From Desulfamplus magnetovallimortis (GTDB lineage: Bacteria; Desulfobacterota; Desulfobacteria; Desulfobacterales; Desulfobacteraceae), in the NCBI RefSeq assembly GCF_900170035.1, contig NZ_LT828542.1, positions 229,994 to 293,993 of the forward strand: DNA of 64,000 nt, in the 5' to 3' direction. The translations under genes and the position numbers were made by a program. The notes beneath the pieces are model-generated. The model worked only from the letters and a program-made list of their open reading frames with translations, had not been told where the DNA came from and searched no databases. Positions 1-7,856 of the stretch are shown here, piece after piece. Positions within the stretch are counted from its first letter, which is position 1. Each line of letters begins with the position of its first letter.

Positions 1-27
1 AATCATATTTGTTTTTTCCTGCTTGAT

Positions 28-258
28 TTAATGACTTAGTAATTGATGAAGATATTCAAGGTAATCGGAGATATCCTTTTCATCTGCCAGCAAGGGATTT
101 GCCATTATAGCCATAATCTATGCTCTGGCTTCATCCTGTTCCAAAGTATAAAGATCAGGATACCTGAATTCCCACATAAATTTCGGAATAAATAAATTTG
201 CAACATCAAAGCAGCAGAAAATATCTCCAACATTAAACTGTGCAGAAATGGCTTCCTC
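28..258 (-). pseudogene. Degenerate ORF remnant downstream of the HigA-like antitoxin
   Basis: On the minus strand one frame stays open from about 258 to 28 except for a single TAG at 118-120. The upstream part reads as a plausible protein piece ending in PDLYTLEQDEARA. The part after the stop reads MANPLLADEKDISDYLEYLH. No start codon and no recognised family. It follows the antitoxin gene in the same orientation, so it may be the decayed third member of that small operon. The reading is tentative and the stretch could simply be non-coding. Confidence 0.2.
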
Positions 259-274
259 TCAGTGCCTGTATAAT

Positions 275-553
275 TCAGGCAATAGCAATCTTACAACCCA
301 AAGCATTGACTATTTTGATGATGGTATCAAACCTAGGATTACCGCTGTCTGACAAGGATTTGTATAAACTGGCTCGACTCACGCCTGTTTGCTTTGCTAT
401 TTCAGTCATTCCCTTGGCTCTCGTAGCAATATTCAAGGCGTGAATAAAATAAGATGCATCACCAGTAATTGCGGTTTCCTTAAGGAACTCACGGATGTCC
501 TCATCTGTTTTCAGATGTTCGGCAATATCAAAATGGAAAGTTTCAATCGGCAT
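275..553 (-). CDS. HigA-like addiction-module antidote protein
   Basis: A 92-residue DNA-binding protein of the putative addiction-module antidote family. The C-terminal half is a Cro/CI-type helix-turn-helix: MTEIAKQTGVSRASLYKSLS at about residues 48-67, followed by NPRFDTIIKIVNALG. Members bind their own operator and neutralise a RelE/ParE-fold toxin. The matching toxin gene lies directly upstream on the same strand with only a few bases between, as expected for a higBA-type operon. The length is normal for the family and the gene is intact although its partner is broken. It could now act only as a repressor or as an antitoxin against related toxins elsewhere. Confidence 0.85.
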   Translation of the reverse strand: MPIETFHFDIAEHLKTDEDIREFLKETAITGDASYFIHALNIATRAKGMTEIAKQTGVSRASLYKSLSDSGNPRFDTIIKIVNALGCKIAIA

Positions 554-558
554 AATAT

Positions 559-854
559 TTACTCCAATTCATCCAGAAGACTTTTGCTTTTTTTTATGTC
601 ATTTTGCTGGCTCGATTTGTCTCCGCCAACCAGTAAAAGGACAATCTGTTGATTACAGATGGTATAATAGACACGAAGCCACAGCCTAAGAAGTACCTAA
701 GTTCATATAGATTGCTGCCAAGTTGCTTAAAGTCGCCAAAATGACCATTTTCCATGAGAGCAAAGCGTGCCAGCATCTTTCTTTTAGCAACAACGTCTCT
801 TAACTTGCTGAACCATTTATTGAAATTTTTGGTACTTTTCAATTCATATTTCAT
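559..854 (-). pseudogene. HigB-like (RelE/ParE fold) toxin, frameshifted
   Basis: The N-terminal part (MKYELKSTKNFNKWFSKLRD, then NGHFGDFKQLGSNLYELRYF) matches the phage-derived Gp49-like/HigB killer proteins. The frame is lost near position 675, at the codons for GCGF. In the next frame the family C-terminus reappears as RVYYTICNQQIVLLLVGGDK and then SSQQNDIKKSKSLLDELE, stopping at 559-561, five bases before the antitoxin start. The initiator at 854 fits the family better than the upstream ATG at 881. A one-base insertion or two-base deletion explains the break. It may be a true inactivating mutation or a base-calling error. If real, the module has lost its toxin. Confidence 0.75.
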
Positions 855-956
855 GGCAAAATTGTATTTCACAGGAAACAATATGTCAATACAAGATATG
901 ATACTGCTCTGATAGATACTTAAAATCGAAACATATGATCTTTTGAGCCTTGTTAA

Positions 957-1154
957 TACTGTCTGAATCAGAATACCCAGGATTAACAGGATAAGGCAGG
1001 ATTATAACGCATTTGGATATGCATTTTCGGGGTTGGTTTTAATTTCGGCCAATGTTAATTTTTGTGAGGCTGTCTGAATCAGGATACCCAGGATTAACAG
1101 GATAAGGCAAGCATCCTAAATATCTTTTGTATCCTGTTTATCCTGATTCAGACA
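957..1154. repeat. Family A repeat: one full copy plus a partial copy
   Basis: At 1071-1154 the ends TGTCTGAATCAGGAT and ATCCTGATTCAGACA are perfect 15-bp inverted repeats around about 54 bases. A second left arm begins near 961 and breaks off into unrelated sequence. The left flank (AAATCGAAACATATGATCTTTTGAGCC, 926-953) resembles the outer arm of the longer copies near 37.6 and 39.8 kb. The sequence could form a long hairpin and looks like a MITE or REP-type element. No protein-coding gene is seen in the gap from about 855 to 1300. Confidence 0.8.
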
Positions 1155-1300
1155 AATGGCCGATATTAGAAGCAACCCTTTTTTTATTTTTGAAGCCAAT
1201 GCTGCTGAAGTGGCTTTTCCGATTCACTGAATTACATGAAAACAATCCGGAGAATGATAAGCATCGAGCCCCTTGCAAGTATATTAGTTTTGACAATGCA

Positions 1301-1579
1301 CTACCTCTCTATGAGAGAACCTGCAACATAACTATGAAGAACACTGGAGATAAAGGAGTGATATGGGATTCCATTTTGAGCAGCAAGGACTTGAATTTCT
1401 TCCAAAACTTTCGATGATATTTTAATATTTACTCTTTTATCGTTTCTAAGTGTGTTACTTGCAAATTGCTGATGTTCGTTTATCTTTGCCTTCACGTCTT
1501 GAACAGATTGCCATTCTCCCTTCTCAAAGGTTTCAAGATAATCCTGCTCATCTCTGTCAAGTTTTAAATTCCTGGTCAT
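1301..1579 (-). CDS. BrnA-like antitoxin (CopG-type)
   Basis: A 92-residue protein beginning MTRNLKLDRDEQDYLETFEK, followed by GEWQSV, the usual opening of small antitoxins paired with BrnT-like toxins. The C-terminal half (RVNIKISSKVLEEIQVLAAQ, then GIPYHSFISSVLHSYVAG) is a ribbon-helix-helix, the DNA-binding and dimerisation fold of CopG/MetJ antitoxins. Its start overlaps the end of the upstream toxin gene by 23 bases, so the two are translationally linked in the toxin-first order typical of brnTA. It should repress its own promoter and neutralise the toxin. The assignment rests on sequence pattern and context. Confidence 0.75.
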   Translation of the reverse strand: MTRNLKLDRDEQDYLETFEKGEWQSVQDVKAKINEHQQFASNTLRNDKRVNIKISSKVLEEIQVLAAQNGIPYHSFISSVLHSYVAGSLIER

Positions 1580-1880
1580 TATTTCTGCCTCCCAAATAAT
1601 CTCTCGTTGCTTTACGGCTTGGGATTATTGTCTTTAAAAATTTACCATTGTTATCCTCAATGAACGGTACAAGGTAAACATAATCATTCATCTCGACAAC
1701 AAGTATTTGCTGGTTTGGGTATTTTGACTGCTTTGGATGACTAACAACATCAAGCAAATCCCCTCTTTCAATATGCATAACAACCTGTTCAAAACAAAGA
1801 TTACGATCTATCTTAAGTTTTTTATTTTTATCATAATTCAATTTATAATATAATTCATAATTTATAATCAAGCATAGCAT
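1557..1880 (-). CDS. BrnT-like toxin
   Basis: The conserved part reads FEQVVMHIERGDLLDVVSHP, then YPNQQILVVEMNDYVYLVPF and FLKTIIPSRKATRDYLG. This is the pattern of small BrnT-like toxins, which have a RelE-like fold and probably act as ribonucleases. Family members usually start a few residues before the equivalent of NYDKNKKLK. Here the nearest in-frame starts are ATG at 1880, a TTG at 1841, or a longer form from 1928, and none has a convincing ribosome binding site. It is followed by, and overlaps, the antitoxin gene. No frameshift or missing core is evident, so the module looks functional. Confidence 0.7.
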   Translation of the reverse strand: MLCLIINYELYYKLNYDKNKKLKIDRNLCFEQVVMHIERGDLLDVVSHPKQSKYPNQQILVVEMNDYVYLVPFIEDNNGKFLKTIIPSRKATRDYLGGRNNDQEFKT

Positions 1881-1928
1881 GTGCTTAATGTTAATATCAA
1901 AAACAAAAGCACCTGCATCAATTCCCAT

Positions 1929-2327
1929 TCAAGCAGTTGCTGAATTTCCATCTACCAAATCTTAAAAAAAATTATTATACATGAGCATCTTTCTTAAGGA
2001 TTAACATGATAAAAAATCGCGAGAATCCTTTTATCAGAAAATCATGCTATAGATTATGCTTAAGCCATTATTTCTGCCCAAAGCCTGATAGTTTCCAAAG
2101 CATATCACCGTTACTTTAGCTTGCAAATTCAAAATTTACCCATAAATCCATAGCACAAAATGGGCTTTGATATTGAAGAAGAGGGATATGCAAATTCAAT
2201 TCAGGTAATATAGTGGCGGGATTTGATGATCCGTTTGAGCAATAGTCACAACCAGAATTGTAACCTTCTTGTCTTGCATTGTCTCAATCAGATTGAGTAT
2301 ATCCTCCGAGCCACCCGTTCACGCGGT
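1929..2327. other. Gap without an intact gene; possible ABC-ATPase scrap
   Basis: No complete gene is visible. On the minus strand 2196-2318 reads TGGSEDILNLIETMQDKKVT followed by ILVVT. This loosely resembles the end of a MacB/LolD-type ABC ATPase, where a 'GEEILNLI...KTIIIVTHD' segment is expected. There is no start codon, and the Walker motifs are absent. The stretch is probably a decayed fragment, or chance. Confidence 0.25.
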
Positions 2328-2660
2328 TTACAGATCAATATCATCATGTGGCCCATACCAAGCATCCACAATTTCACCAAAAATATACTTCTCAACATCT
2401 GAGCGGTAGCCTAACCAATGAATAATTCGCTTCAAAGCATTTTCCGGTTGGCTGCTCAGCCTACCCAACTCAATAAACCCCTCGAATTTTTCCTCTTTTC
2501 CACCACCACCGCAATAGCAATTATTTGCTTCAACTGCCTGCTCAAGAAAATCATCAAGAAAGGTGTCAAATTTATCTTTGGTATTTCTTTTTATTGCAAA
2601 TGATACTCCAAACTCTTTATACTCTCCAGTGTGTTTCTTTTTACGAAGGCGTTTTTTCAC
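2328..2660 (-). CDS. YggL-family (DUF469) protein
   Basis: A 110-residue protein of the YggL/DUF469 family, small ribosome-associated proteins known from gammaproteobacteria. The basic N-terminus (MKKRLRKKKHTGEYKEFGVS) matches the family opening, followed by a conserved alpha/beta region (KDKFDTFLDDFLEQAVEANN) and a C-terminal DVEKYIFGEIVDAWYG where E. coli YggL has EVRTSELFDVWWD. Length is normal. A CYCGGGG stretch in the middle is unusual. It lies just downstream of the transposase chimera on the same strand, in a region of transferred or decaying genes, so horizontal acquisition is plausible but unproven. Confidence 0.75.
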   Translation of the reverse strand: MKKRLRKKKHTGEYKEFGVSFAIKRNTKDKFDTFLDDFLEQAVEANNCYCGGGGKEEKFEGFIELGRLSSQPENALKRIIHWLGYRSDVEKYIFGEIVDAWYGPHDDIDL

Positions 2661-2687
2661 TTTGATCCTTTCTCACTTTGCATGAAG

Positions 2688-3719
2688 TTACAATACTTTG
2701 TGATTAGAATTTTCTATTTCTCGTTCTTCTGTCAGAAACAAATCATTTTTTGCTCTAACAAGATCAGATAGTTTTTTAAAACCGTAGTGTCTGGAATCAA
2801 AGTCAGGCTCTATTTTAGTCAAATAACTTCCAAAAGTTCCAAGTTGTGCCCATCCAGAATCATCAGTTGATTGCTCAAGTGCATTGAGGACAAATTCTTT
2901 AAGAAATTCAGTTTCAACCTTTCTCGATTCGTCATCAGCTTCTTTAAAAGATGTATTTTTTTCATTTCTTTCGTCTTGAACTGTTGGAGTAATCAATTCT
3001 TCTTGTTTATTTGTCCACTCTCCGGTGGCTTCATCATACGCTCCGCCGGGGATTACGCAATGAACATGGGGATGAACAGGAAGTTGCTGACCCCAGGTGT
3101 GCAGTACCATGAAAAAACCGGTTTTTCCTCCGGCCCATTTAGGATCATGTCCAAATGCCAGCAGCGTGTCTGCAAAGCTTCTGAACAAATGATCGTACAC
3201 CACCTTCTGATTGAAAAGACAAAAAGAAAAAATCCGGTTGGGAAGTGTAAACACACAATGAAAGTACGGCACAGGAAGAAGCTCATCCATGCGGACATCC
3301 ACCCACTTATGACGTTTTCGGCTCCGGCATTTCGGGCAATGGCTGTTGCTGCATGAATTGGGAAACAACTCCGTATGACCGCATGTGTCACACATATTGA
3401 CGCTGTAGCCAAAATCTCCGGTGCGGCAGTGCAGAGTATCAGAAAGAACCTTGTGCTGCCTCGGGGTAACACTGTTGTCTCGTTGATAATCACTCCAGTA
3501 GAGCCTCAAAATGTCCGCAAGCTCACACTCTCCATATTTATTACCCGGCGGAGAATCTTTACATATCAGCTCACCCGGCAGACTGCTGAGAGTCTCTTCC
3601 AGCGTCTTCTTCTTTGAAAGGGGAAGCTCCACACGAGGAGTCAGAACAGAATCCATATGGGGGAGGTTTATACTGTTTAAAACGTCATAGCATGATCTCT
3701 CTGGGGTACCATGTGGCAA
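2688..3719 (-). CDS. Chimeric ORF: truncated IS91-family transposase joined to a LOTUS/OST-HTH domain
   Basis: Residues about 65-235 are the N-terminal two thirds of an IS91/IS801-type rolling-circle transposase. They contain the zinc-binding module (CDTCGH, then CSNSHCPKCRSRKRHKW at 110-139), LLPVPYFHCVFTLPNRI, and the HUH metal site HPHVH at 216-220. After about residue 235 the transposase homology stops. The frame continues through a polar linker into DDSGWAQLGTFGSYLTKIEP, DFDSRHYGFKKLSDL, the pattern of the LOTUS/OST-HTH RNA-binding domain found at the C-terminus of NYN-domain (LabA-like) nucleases. The catalytic tyrosine region of IS91 is missing, so transposition is not expected. The junction is near nucleotide 3014. 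Either an insertion replaced the NYN nuclease half, or two relics were joined. Confidence 0.75.
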   Translation of the reverse strand: MPHGTPERSCYDVLNSINLPHMDSVLTPRVELPLSKKKTLEETLSSLPGELICKDSPPGNKYGECELADILRLYWSDYQRDNSVTPRQHKVLSDTLHCRTGDFGYSVNMCDTCGHTELFPNSCSNSHCPKCRSRKRHKWVDVRMDELLPVPYFHCVFTLPNRIFSFCLFNQKVVYDHLFRSFADTLLAFGHDPKWAGGKTGFFMVLHTWGQQLPVHPHVHCVIPGGAYDEATGEWTNKQEELITPTVQDERNEKNTSFKEADDESRKVETEFLKEFVLNALEQSTDDSGWAQLGTFGSYLTKIEPDFDSRHYGFKKLSDLVRAKNDLFLTEEREIENSNHKVL

Positions 3720-4138
3720 GGTGCCTCACAAAAAGGGTTATGTATGAAAAACAGAGTACTCCGAATATTTACCCCAAAAAAAACGATTTTCCTATGTTGT
3801 CAATTTTGTGTTTGGATTGGCTAAATAAAACATCTCTGCTTTTTGTGTAAGTCGATTAAAAAATACAAATGCTCTTGACTTTGGCTAAACTTTAATAAAA
3901 TACTTACATAGTCAATACGATATACTTCATAGTGTCTAATACCTCAAGGCCTGATGCTTTACAAAATATTATATATGTGGCGAGATACTACAAAGGAATG
4001 CAAGGGTACATCTCCATATCTACACATAAAGAGAAGGCCGCGGAGATGCCTTTGATGGACTGAGATTCCTGAAAAATATATTCTCCTTGCTGGATATCAG
4101 TTTAAAATGACCTGCCAGGCAGAAGAAAGAGAACTATT
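3720..4138. other. Gap without a gene
   Basis: AT-rich sequence between the divergent chimeric transposase and the spermidine-synthase-like gene. It probably holds the promoter regions of both. No coding frame, clear repeat family member or RNA gene is recognised. No IS91-type terminus could be identified by eye. Confidence 0.4.
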
Positions 4139-6550
4139 ATGATCAAAAAAACCCACGCTCCATCATACCAAAATATATCTCTATATATACTTTTTTTCTG
4201 TTCTGGATTTTGTAGTCTGGTATATGAAATTATATGGAGCAGAATGTTTGTGTTAGTCATGGGAAATACCATATTTTCCACAAGCACAATCCTTGCATCC
4301 TTTATGACAGGTCTGGCACTTGGAAGCATATATTGGGGATATAAAATAAGAAGACACAAACCTTTACATGCAATTAAATATTTCGCAATATTAGAAATAT
4401 CAACAGGTCTATATGGACTTCTGTTTCCACTAATATTCTATCTATTCCCATCTTTAGAAAATATGCTTACTCAATTTACATCAAAATCTTCACATACACA
4501 ACTATTCATTAGATACCTAACAAGCACTTCATTAATTATTATTCCGACCTTCATGATGGGAGGAACTTTTGCAATATTAAGTCATGCCATTATTCAAAAT
4601 TCCACACAATTTGCCCGTAAAGCGGCTCTCCTTTATGGAATAAATACCATAGGCGCTGTCACTGGAGCTTTATTCACAGGCTTTTTTTTAATAAAATCAT
4701 TGGGACATTTAAATACAATATATTTAGCAGCTTCAATAAATATTATTATTGGAATGGTTGCATTTGCTATCTGGAAAACAAAAAAACATCAACAATCAAA
4801 GACAACCACAAAAACAGTAATCAATACAAAAGAACAAAACAAAAACCAGTCTATCAATATCCCGGTCAAATATAAATATCCCATATTCTACGTCATATTC
4901 ATATCTGGTTTATGCAGCCTCTCCTATCAAATCATATGGACACGCCTTCTTATCTTAGTCATAGACAATTCAGTTTATTCATTCACGATGATATTAGCTA
5001 TTTTTCTTGTAGGAATCTCTTTGGGAAGTTTTTTGATATCATTACCTAATATAAAACCAGATAAAACCCTCATGGTATTTGGATGGATTAATATATCCAT
5101 TGCGATATCTTCATTTTGTGTACCATTTTTTATTAATATAAAATCCATCCCTGGCACAACAACATACTGGTATTTTTTAATCAGCACCATTCCCCTATTT
5201 ATCATAATACCAACGATTTTTATGGGAATGGCAGTTCCTGTTGCCATGAATTTATATAACTGCCTTTCAAAAAATAAAGCAGGAGATGCAGTAGGAAAAA
5301 TATTTGGTATTAATACAATTGGATCTGTAACAGGAATTTTACTATCAACATTTTGCCTTATTCCAATGTTAGGAATAAAAAATTCATTGACAGCCCTTTA
5401 TATTTCAAACTTTTCAGCAGGTTATCTTATAATCTTTTTAACGACCAATAAAAAATACTATAAAACTGCCCATGTCTTTATATTTATCCTAATTATCATA
5501 ACTATGCTTTTTATTCCTCCTGACAATTTTTTTGAAAAAAAATACTCCAACCTGGAACCTCAAAGCCAACTAATATATTATAAAGAAGAAACTGCTTCCA
5601 CAATCACAATTTTTCAACGTCCTGACAAACACCGCGTTCTTTATATCAATGGAATTCCAGAAGTTGATACGACTTTTCTTTCGGTCCAGACATTAAAACT
5701 CCTTGGAGTAATTTCAGGAGCACTGTCAAGAAACAATCAAAATGCCCTTATCATAACATTTGGAGCTGGCATTACTGCTAATGCTGCAACTCTATTTGCA
5801 GACAGAGTAGATTGTGTCGATCTTGTCAAGCATACAAAACCCATATCTAAATTTTTTTCTTTTGAAAATGATAACATCATAGAAAAAAACAATATATCAT
5901 TTCATGTTGATGATGCAAGGCACTATCTATTGTCAAACGATAAGCAATATTCGTTTATCATATCAGATGCAACCCATCCAAGATCCTATGATTCATGGGT
6001 ACTATATACCAAAGAATTTTATCAACTTGTAAAAACGAGATTGGACAAGGAGGGGATTTTTTGTCAGTGGCTACCGTTCCACGGAATCAATGAAGCACAA
6101 TTTCTATCAATCATTAAAACATTTAAATCTGTTTTTAAAGAAACATCATTATGGAGAATAGATAATGGTTATGTAATACTGCTCTCAACCCCATCCCCTT
6201 TTGAGATTGATTTTATTCACCTTTTCAATATATTACAACAAAATAGGAACCAATTAATAGCAACCGGGCTTGATAACCCTATTAAAATGCTAACATCCTT
6301 TTCAATGGCATCAAAGCAGATAGATAAAATGGTGAAAAATGGCAAAATCATATCAGACAACAGCCCTGTGCATCTATTTTTTCCATTTGATGGGACATTT
6401 GAAGAGCAATACAGTGAATGGCCAGAAAATAATTATAAGATAGTAAAACAATATGAAGAATCCATAATTCCCTATCTGACTTTTCCAAACATTTCTGACA
6501 TAAATAAAATTGACCAAATTAAAGAAATTATAAAAAAAGCAGAATTATAA
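4139..6550 (+). CDS. Membrane protein with spermidine-synthase-like domain
   Basis: An 803-residue protein with two copies of a membrane module followed by a methyltransferase-fold domain. The first module begins ILFFCSGFCSLVYEIIWSRM (about 16-35) and the second FISGLCSLSYQIIWTRLLIL (about 254-273). Each spans five or more hydrophobic helices and carries a conserved MGG- or MGMAVP-type segment. The cytoplasmic domain (about 470-800) contains an ITFGAGITANAATLF motif in place of the nucleotide-binding loop, and SDATHPRSYDSWVLYTKEFY and GIFCQWLPFHG, both typical of fused spermidine-synthase-like proteins. A role in polyamine or aminopropyl transfer is only inferred, because many members lack proof of this activity. 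It appears monocistronic. Confidence 0.8.
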   Translation: MIKKTHAPSYQNISLYILFFCSGFCSLVYEIIWSRMFVLVMGNTIFSTSTILASFMTGLALGSIYWGYKIRRHKPLHAIKYFAILEISTGLYGLLFPLIFYLFPSLENMLTQFTSKSSHTQLFIRYLTSTSLIIIPTFMMGGTFAILSHAIIQNSTQFARKAALLYGINTIGAVTGALFTGFFLIKSLGHLNTIYLAASINIIIGMVAFAIWKTKKHQQSKTTTKTVINTKEQNKNQSINIPVKYKYPIFYVIFISGLCSLSYQIIWTRLLILVIDNSVYSFTMILAIFLVGISLGSFLISLPNIKPDKTLMVFGWINISIAISSFCVPFFINIKSIPGTTTYWYFLISTIPLFIIIPTIFMGMAVPVAMNLYNCLSKNKAGDAVGKIFGINTIGSVTGILLSTFCLIPMLGIKNSLTALYISNFSAGYLIIFLTTNKKYYKTAHVFIFILIIITMLFIPPDNFFEKKYSNLEPQSQLIYYKEETASTITIFQRPDKHRVLYINGIPEVDTTFLSVQTLKLLGVISGALSRNNQNALIITFGAGITANAATLFADRVDCVDLVKHTKPISKFFSFENDNIIEKNNISFHVDDARHYLLSNDKQYSFIISDATHPRSYDSWVLYTKEFYQLVKTRLDKEGIFCQWLPFHGINEAQFLSIIKTFKSVFKETSLWRIDNGYVILLSTPSPFEIDFIHLFNILQQNRNQLIATGLDNPIKMLTSFSMASKQIDKMVKNGKIISDNSPVHLFFPFDGTFEEQYSEWPENNYKIVKQYEESIIPYLTFPNISDINKIDQIKEIIKKAEL

Positions 6551-6639
6551 AACAAACTACCTCACCCCCGGACACCTCCATGCTTCAAGCCTGTTTTGAT
6601 CATGGATTGTACTTGTATATTAAACTGTAGGGGGGTAGA

Positions 6640-6768
6640 GCCTACGTTTCGTTATTCGTTGTGGCCGTGGGCATGGCCGTTTTTTAAAAAAACCCCGTTT
6701 TTTAAGGTTCTTGAGGGCTTTCATCCTTCGTTGTGGCAGATAGGCATGCCATGGCCGTTATATCCTAC
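6640..6768 (-). repeat. Family B repeat (reverse orientation)
   Basis: Read on the minus strand, the element begins TATAACGGCCATGGCATGCC, continues with CCACAACGAAGGATGAAAGC and ends in CTTAAAAAACGGGG. The same order of motifs is seen near 37.5 kb. A second partial copy (AAACGGCCATGCCCACGGCC) is nested at its end. The gap 6551-6826 otherwise holds no gene. Confidence 0.7.
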
Positions 6769-6826
6769 CATGAACAAAGCTAACCTTAAAATTTAGTGCT
6801 GATGCTGACAAACCACTGATTTTAAA

Positions 6827-7351
6827 TCAAGGTTGAGAGATATTGTTTTTATTTGTCTTTGAGTTATATTCTTCAATTTTCTGCGTATATGACTCTCTTT
6901 TGAGCTGAAAAGCTTGTATTCTCTGGTTAATCTCTGTTATTTTTTTATTATATTCTTCCACAGCCTTTCTGTTATTTCTGTTTATCTTTTGACCTGCAAG
7001 TTCTGAAGCTTCAACAGTAAGTTCTTGATATTCCTTATCAAACTGTTCTTTCATTTTTTGAAGTTCTTCTGCTTTTTCATCAAGTGATTTTTTGTTTTCA
7101 TTCAAATGCTTGTTATTAATATTATCAGGCTCTTCATCTAAATTCTCTGTTTTGTTTTTGTTGGTTTGAGTTTCAATTCCTTTTGTTATTTGCAAATCGT
7201 CATATTTATCTCTCGGTATTTTGGAAAGATCATCTGTAAACAGAACATTCCCGTTCTCATCTACATAACGAAAATACTCAGCAGACACAAAACCAGCAAA
7301 GGTAGTGATCAATAAACAAATCACTACCAAAATATTAACTATAAATCGCAT
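6827..7351 (-). CDS. DUF4124 domain exported coiled-coil protein
   Basis: The start is placed at the second ATG (7351), because AAGGAG lies just before it and inside the longer reading frame. The product then begins MRFIVNILVVICLLITTFAG, followed by FVSA, a clean signal peptide. The next segment (EYFRYVDENGNVLFTDDLSK, then IPRDKYDDL) is the DUF4124 domain, common in secreted proteins of sulfate reducers and other Proteobacteria and of unknown function. The remaining 110 residues are charged, glutamine- and lysine-rich and probably form a long coiled coil. It is probably periplasmic. It stands downstream of the pilY1 block with a repeat-filled gap between, so no operon link is clear. Confidence 0.75.
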   Translation of the reverse strand: MRFIVNILVVICLLITTFAGFVSAEYFRYVDENGNVLFTDDLSKIPRDKYDDLQITKGIETQTNKNKTENLDEEPDNINNKHLNENKKSLDEKAEELQKMKEQFDKEYQELTVEASELAGQKINRNNRKAVEEYNKKITEINQRIQAFQLKRESYTQKIEEYNSKTNKNNISQP

Positions 7352-7659
7352 ATTGCTCCTTGACATCCATGTTATTATAAATACTTATTGCGACAATATA
7401 AATTATTTGAATTGACACCATATACCCTTTTTTTCGCTTCTTTTGTAAGGCTCTGCAATTTAATAATATGAATTGAAAACATGTTTTTATCACCTGCCTT
7501 TTCAATCGAAGATAAATATTCGGATTACTCCGTTTGTCATACAGTATATTGAGAGATGTTTATCTTTTTGTTGTATTAAAACAGAAGATATTGTGTAGCA
7601 ATATGGGACCGAATATTTACACAACAAAATATAAAAAAATTTTTAAAAAAAGCAATTAT

Positions 7660-7836
7660 GAAAATTTTCTAATAAACCATCATGATAGCGAGGGCATCAC
7701 AACGATGCATGAAAGCCATGACATATCAGTATTTTATGGAGACTTTCTAACAAACCGTCATGATGACCTGCTGATCACAACCATGCATAAAAACATTTGA
7801 ATTACAATACTTTTTTATGGTGACTTTCCAACAAAA
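7660..7836. repeat. Tandem array of a family B-like unit (about 75-79 bp, 2.5 copies)
   Basis: The segments TTTCTAATAAACCATCATGAT, TTTCTAACAAACCGTCATGAT and TTTCCAACAAAACT recur at a spacing of 75-79 bases. Each is linked to ATGCATGAAAGCC or ATGCATAAAAACA. The units contain the 'ATGGAGACTTTC' arm also found in family B copies near 32.1 and 62.3 kb. No gene is seen in the gap 7367-7856. Confidence 0.65.
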
Positions 7837-7856
7837 CTAAAAAAAATTGAGCCACA

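Noticed and set aside
2196-2318. ABC ATPase fragment
   Set aside because: Only about 25 residues loosely resemble the family, with no Walker motifs; kept only as a note.
4139-6550. Straight assignment as spermidine synthase (speE)
   Set aside because: The nucleotide-binding loop is degenerate and the protein has two membrane modules, so only 'spermidine-synthase-like' is supported.
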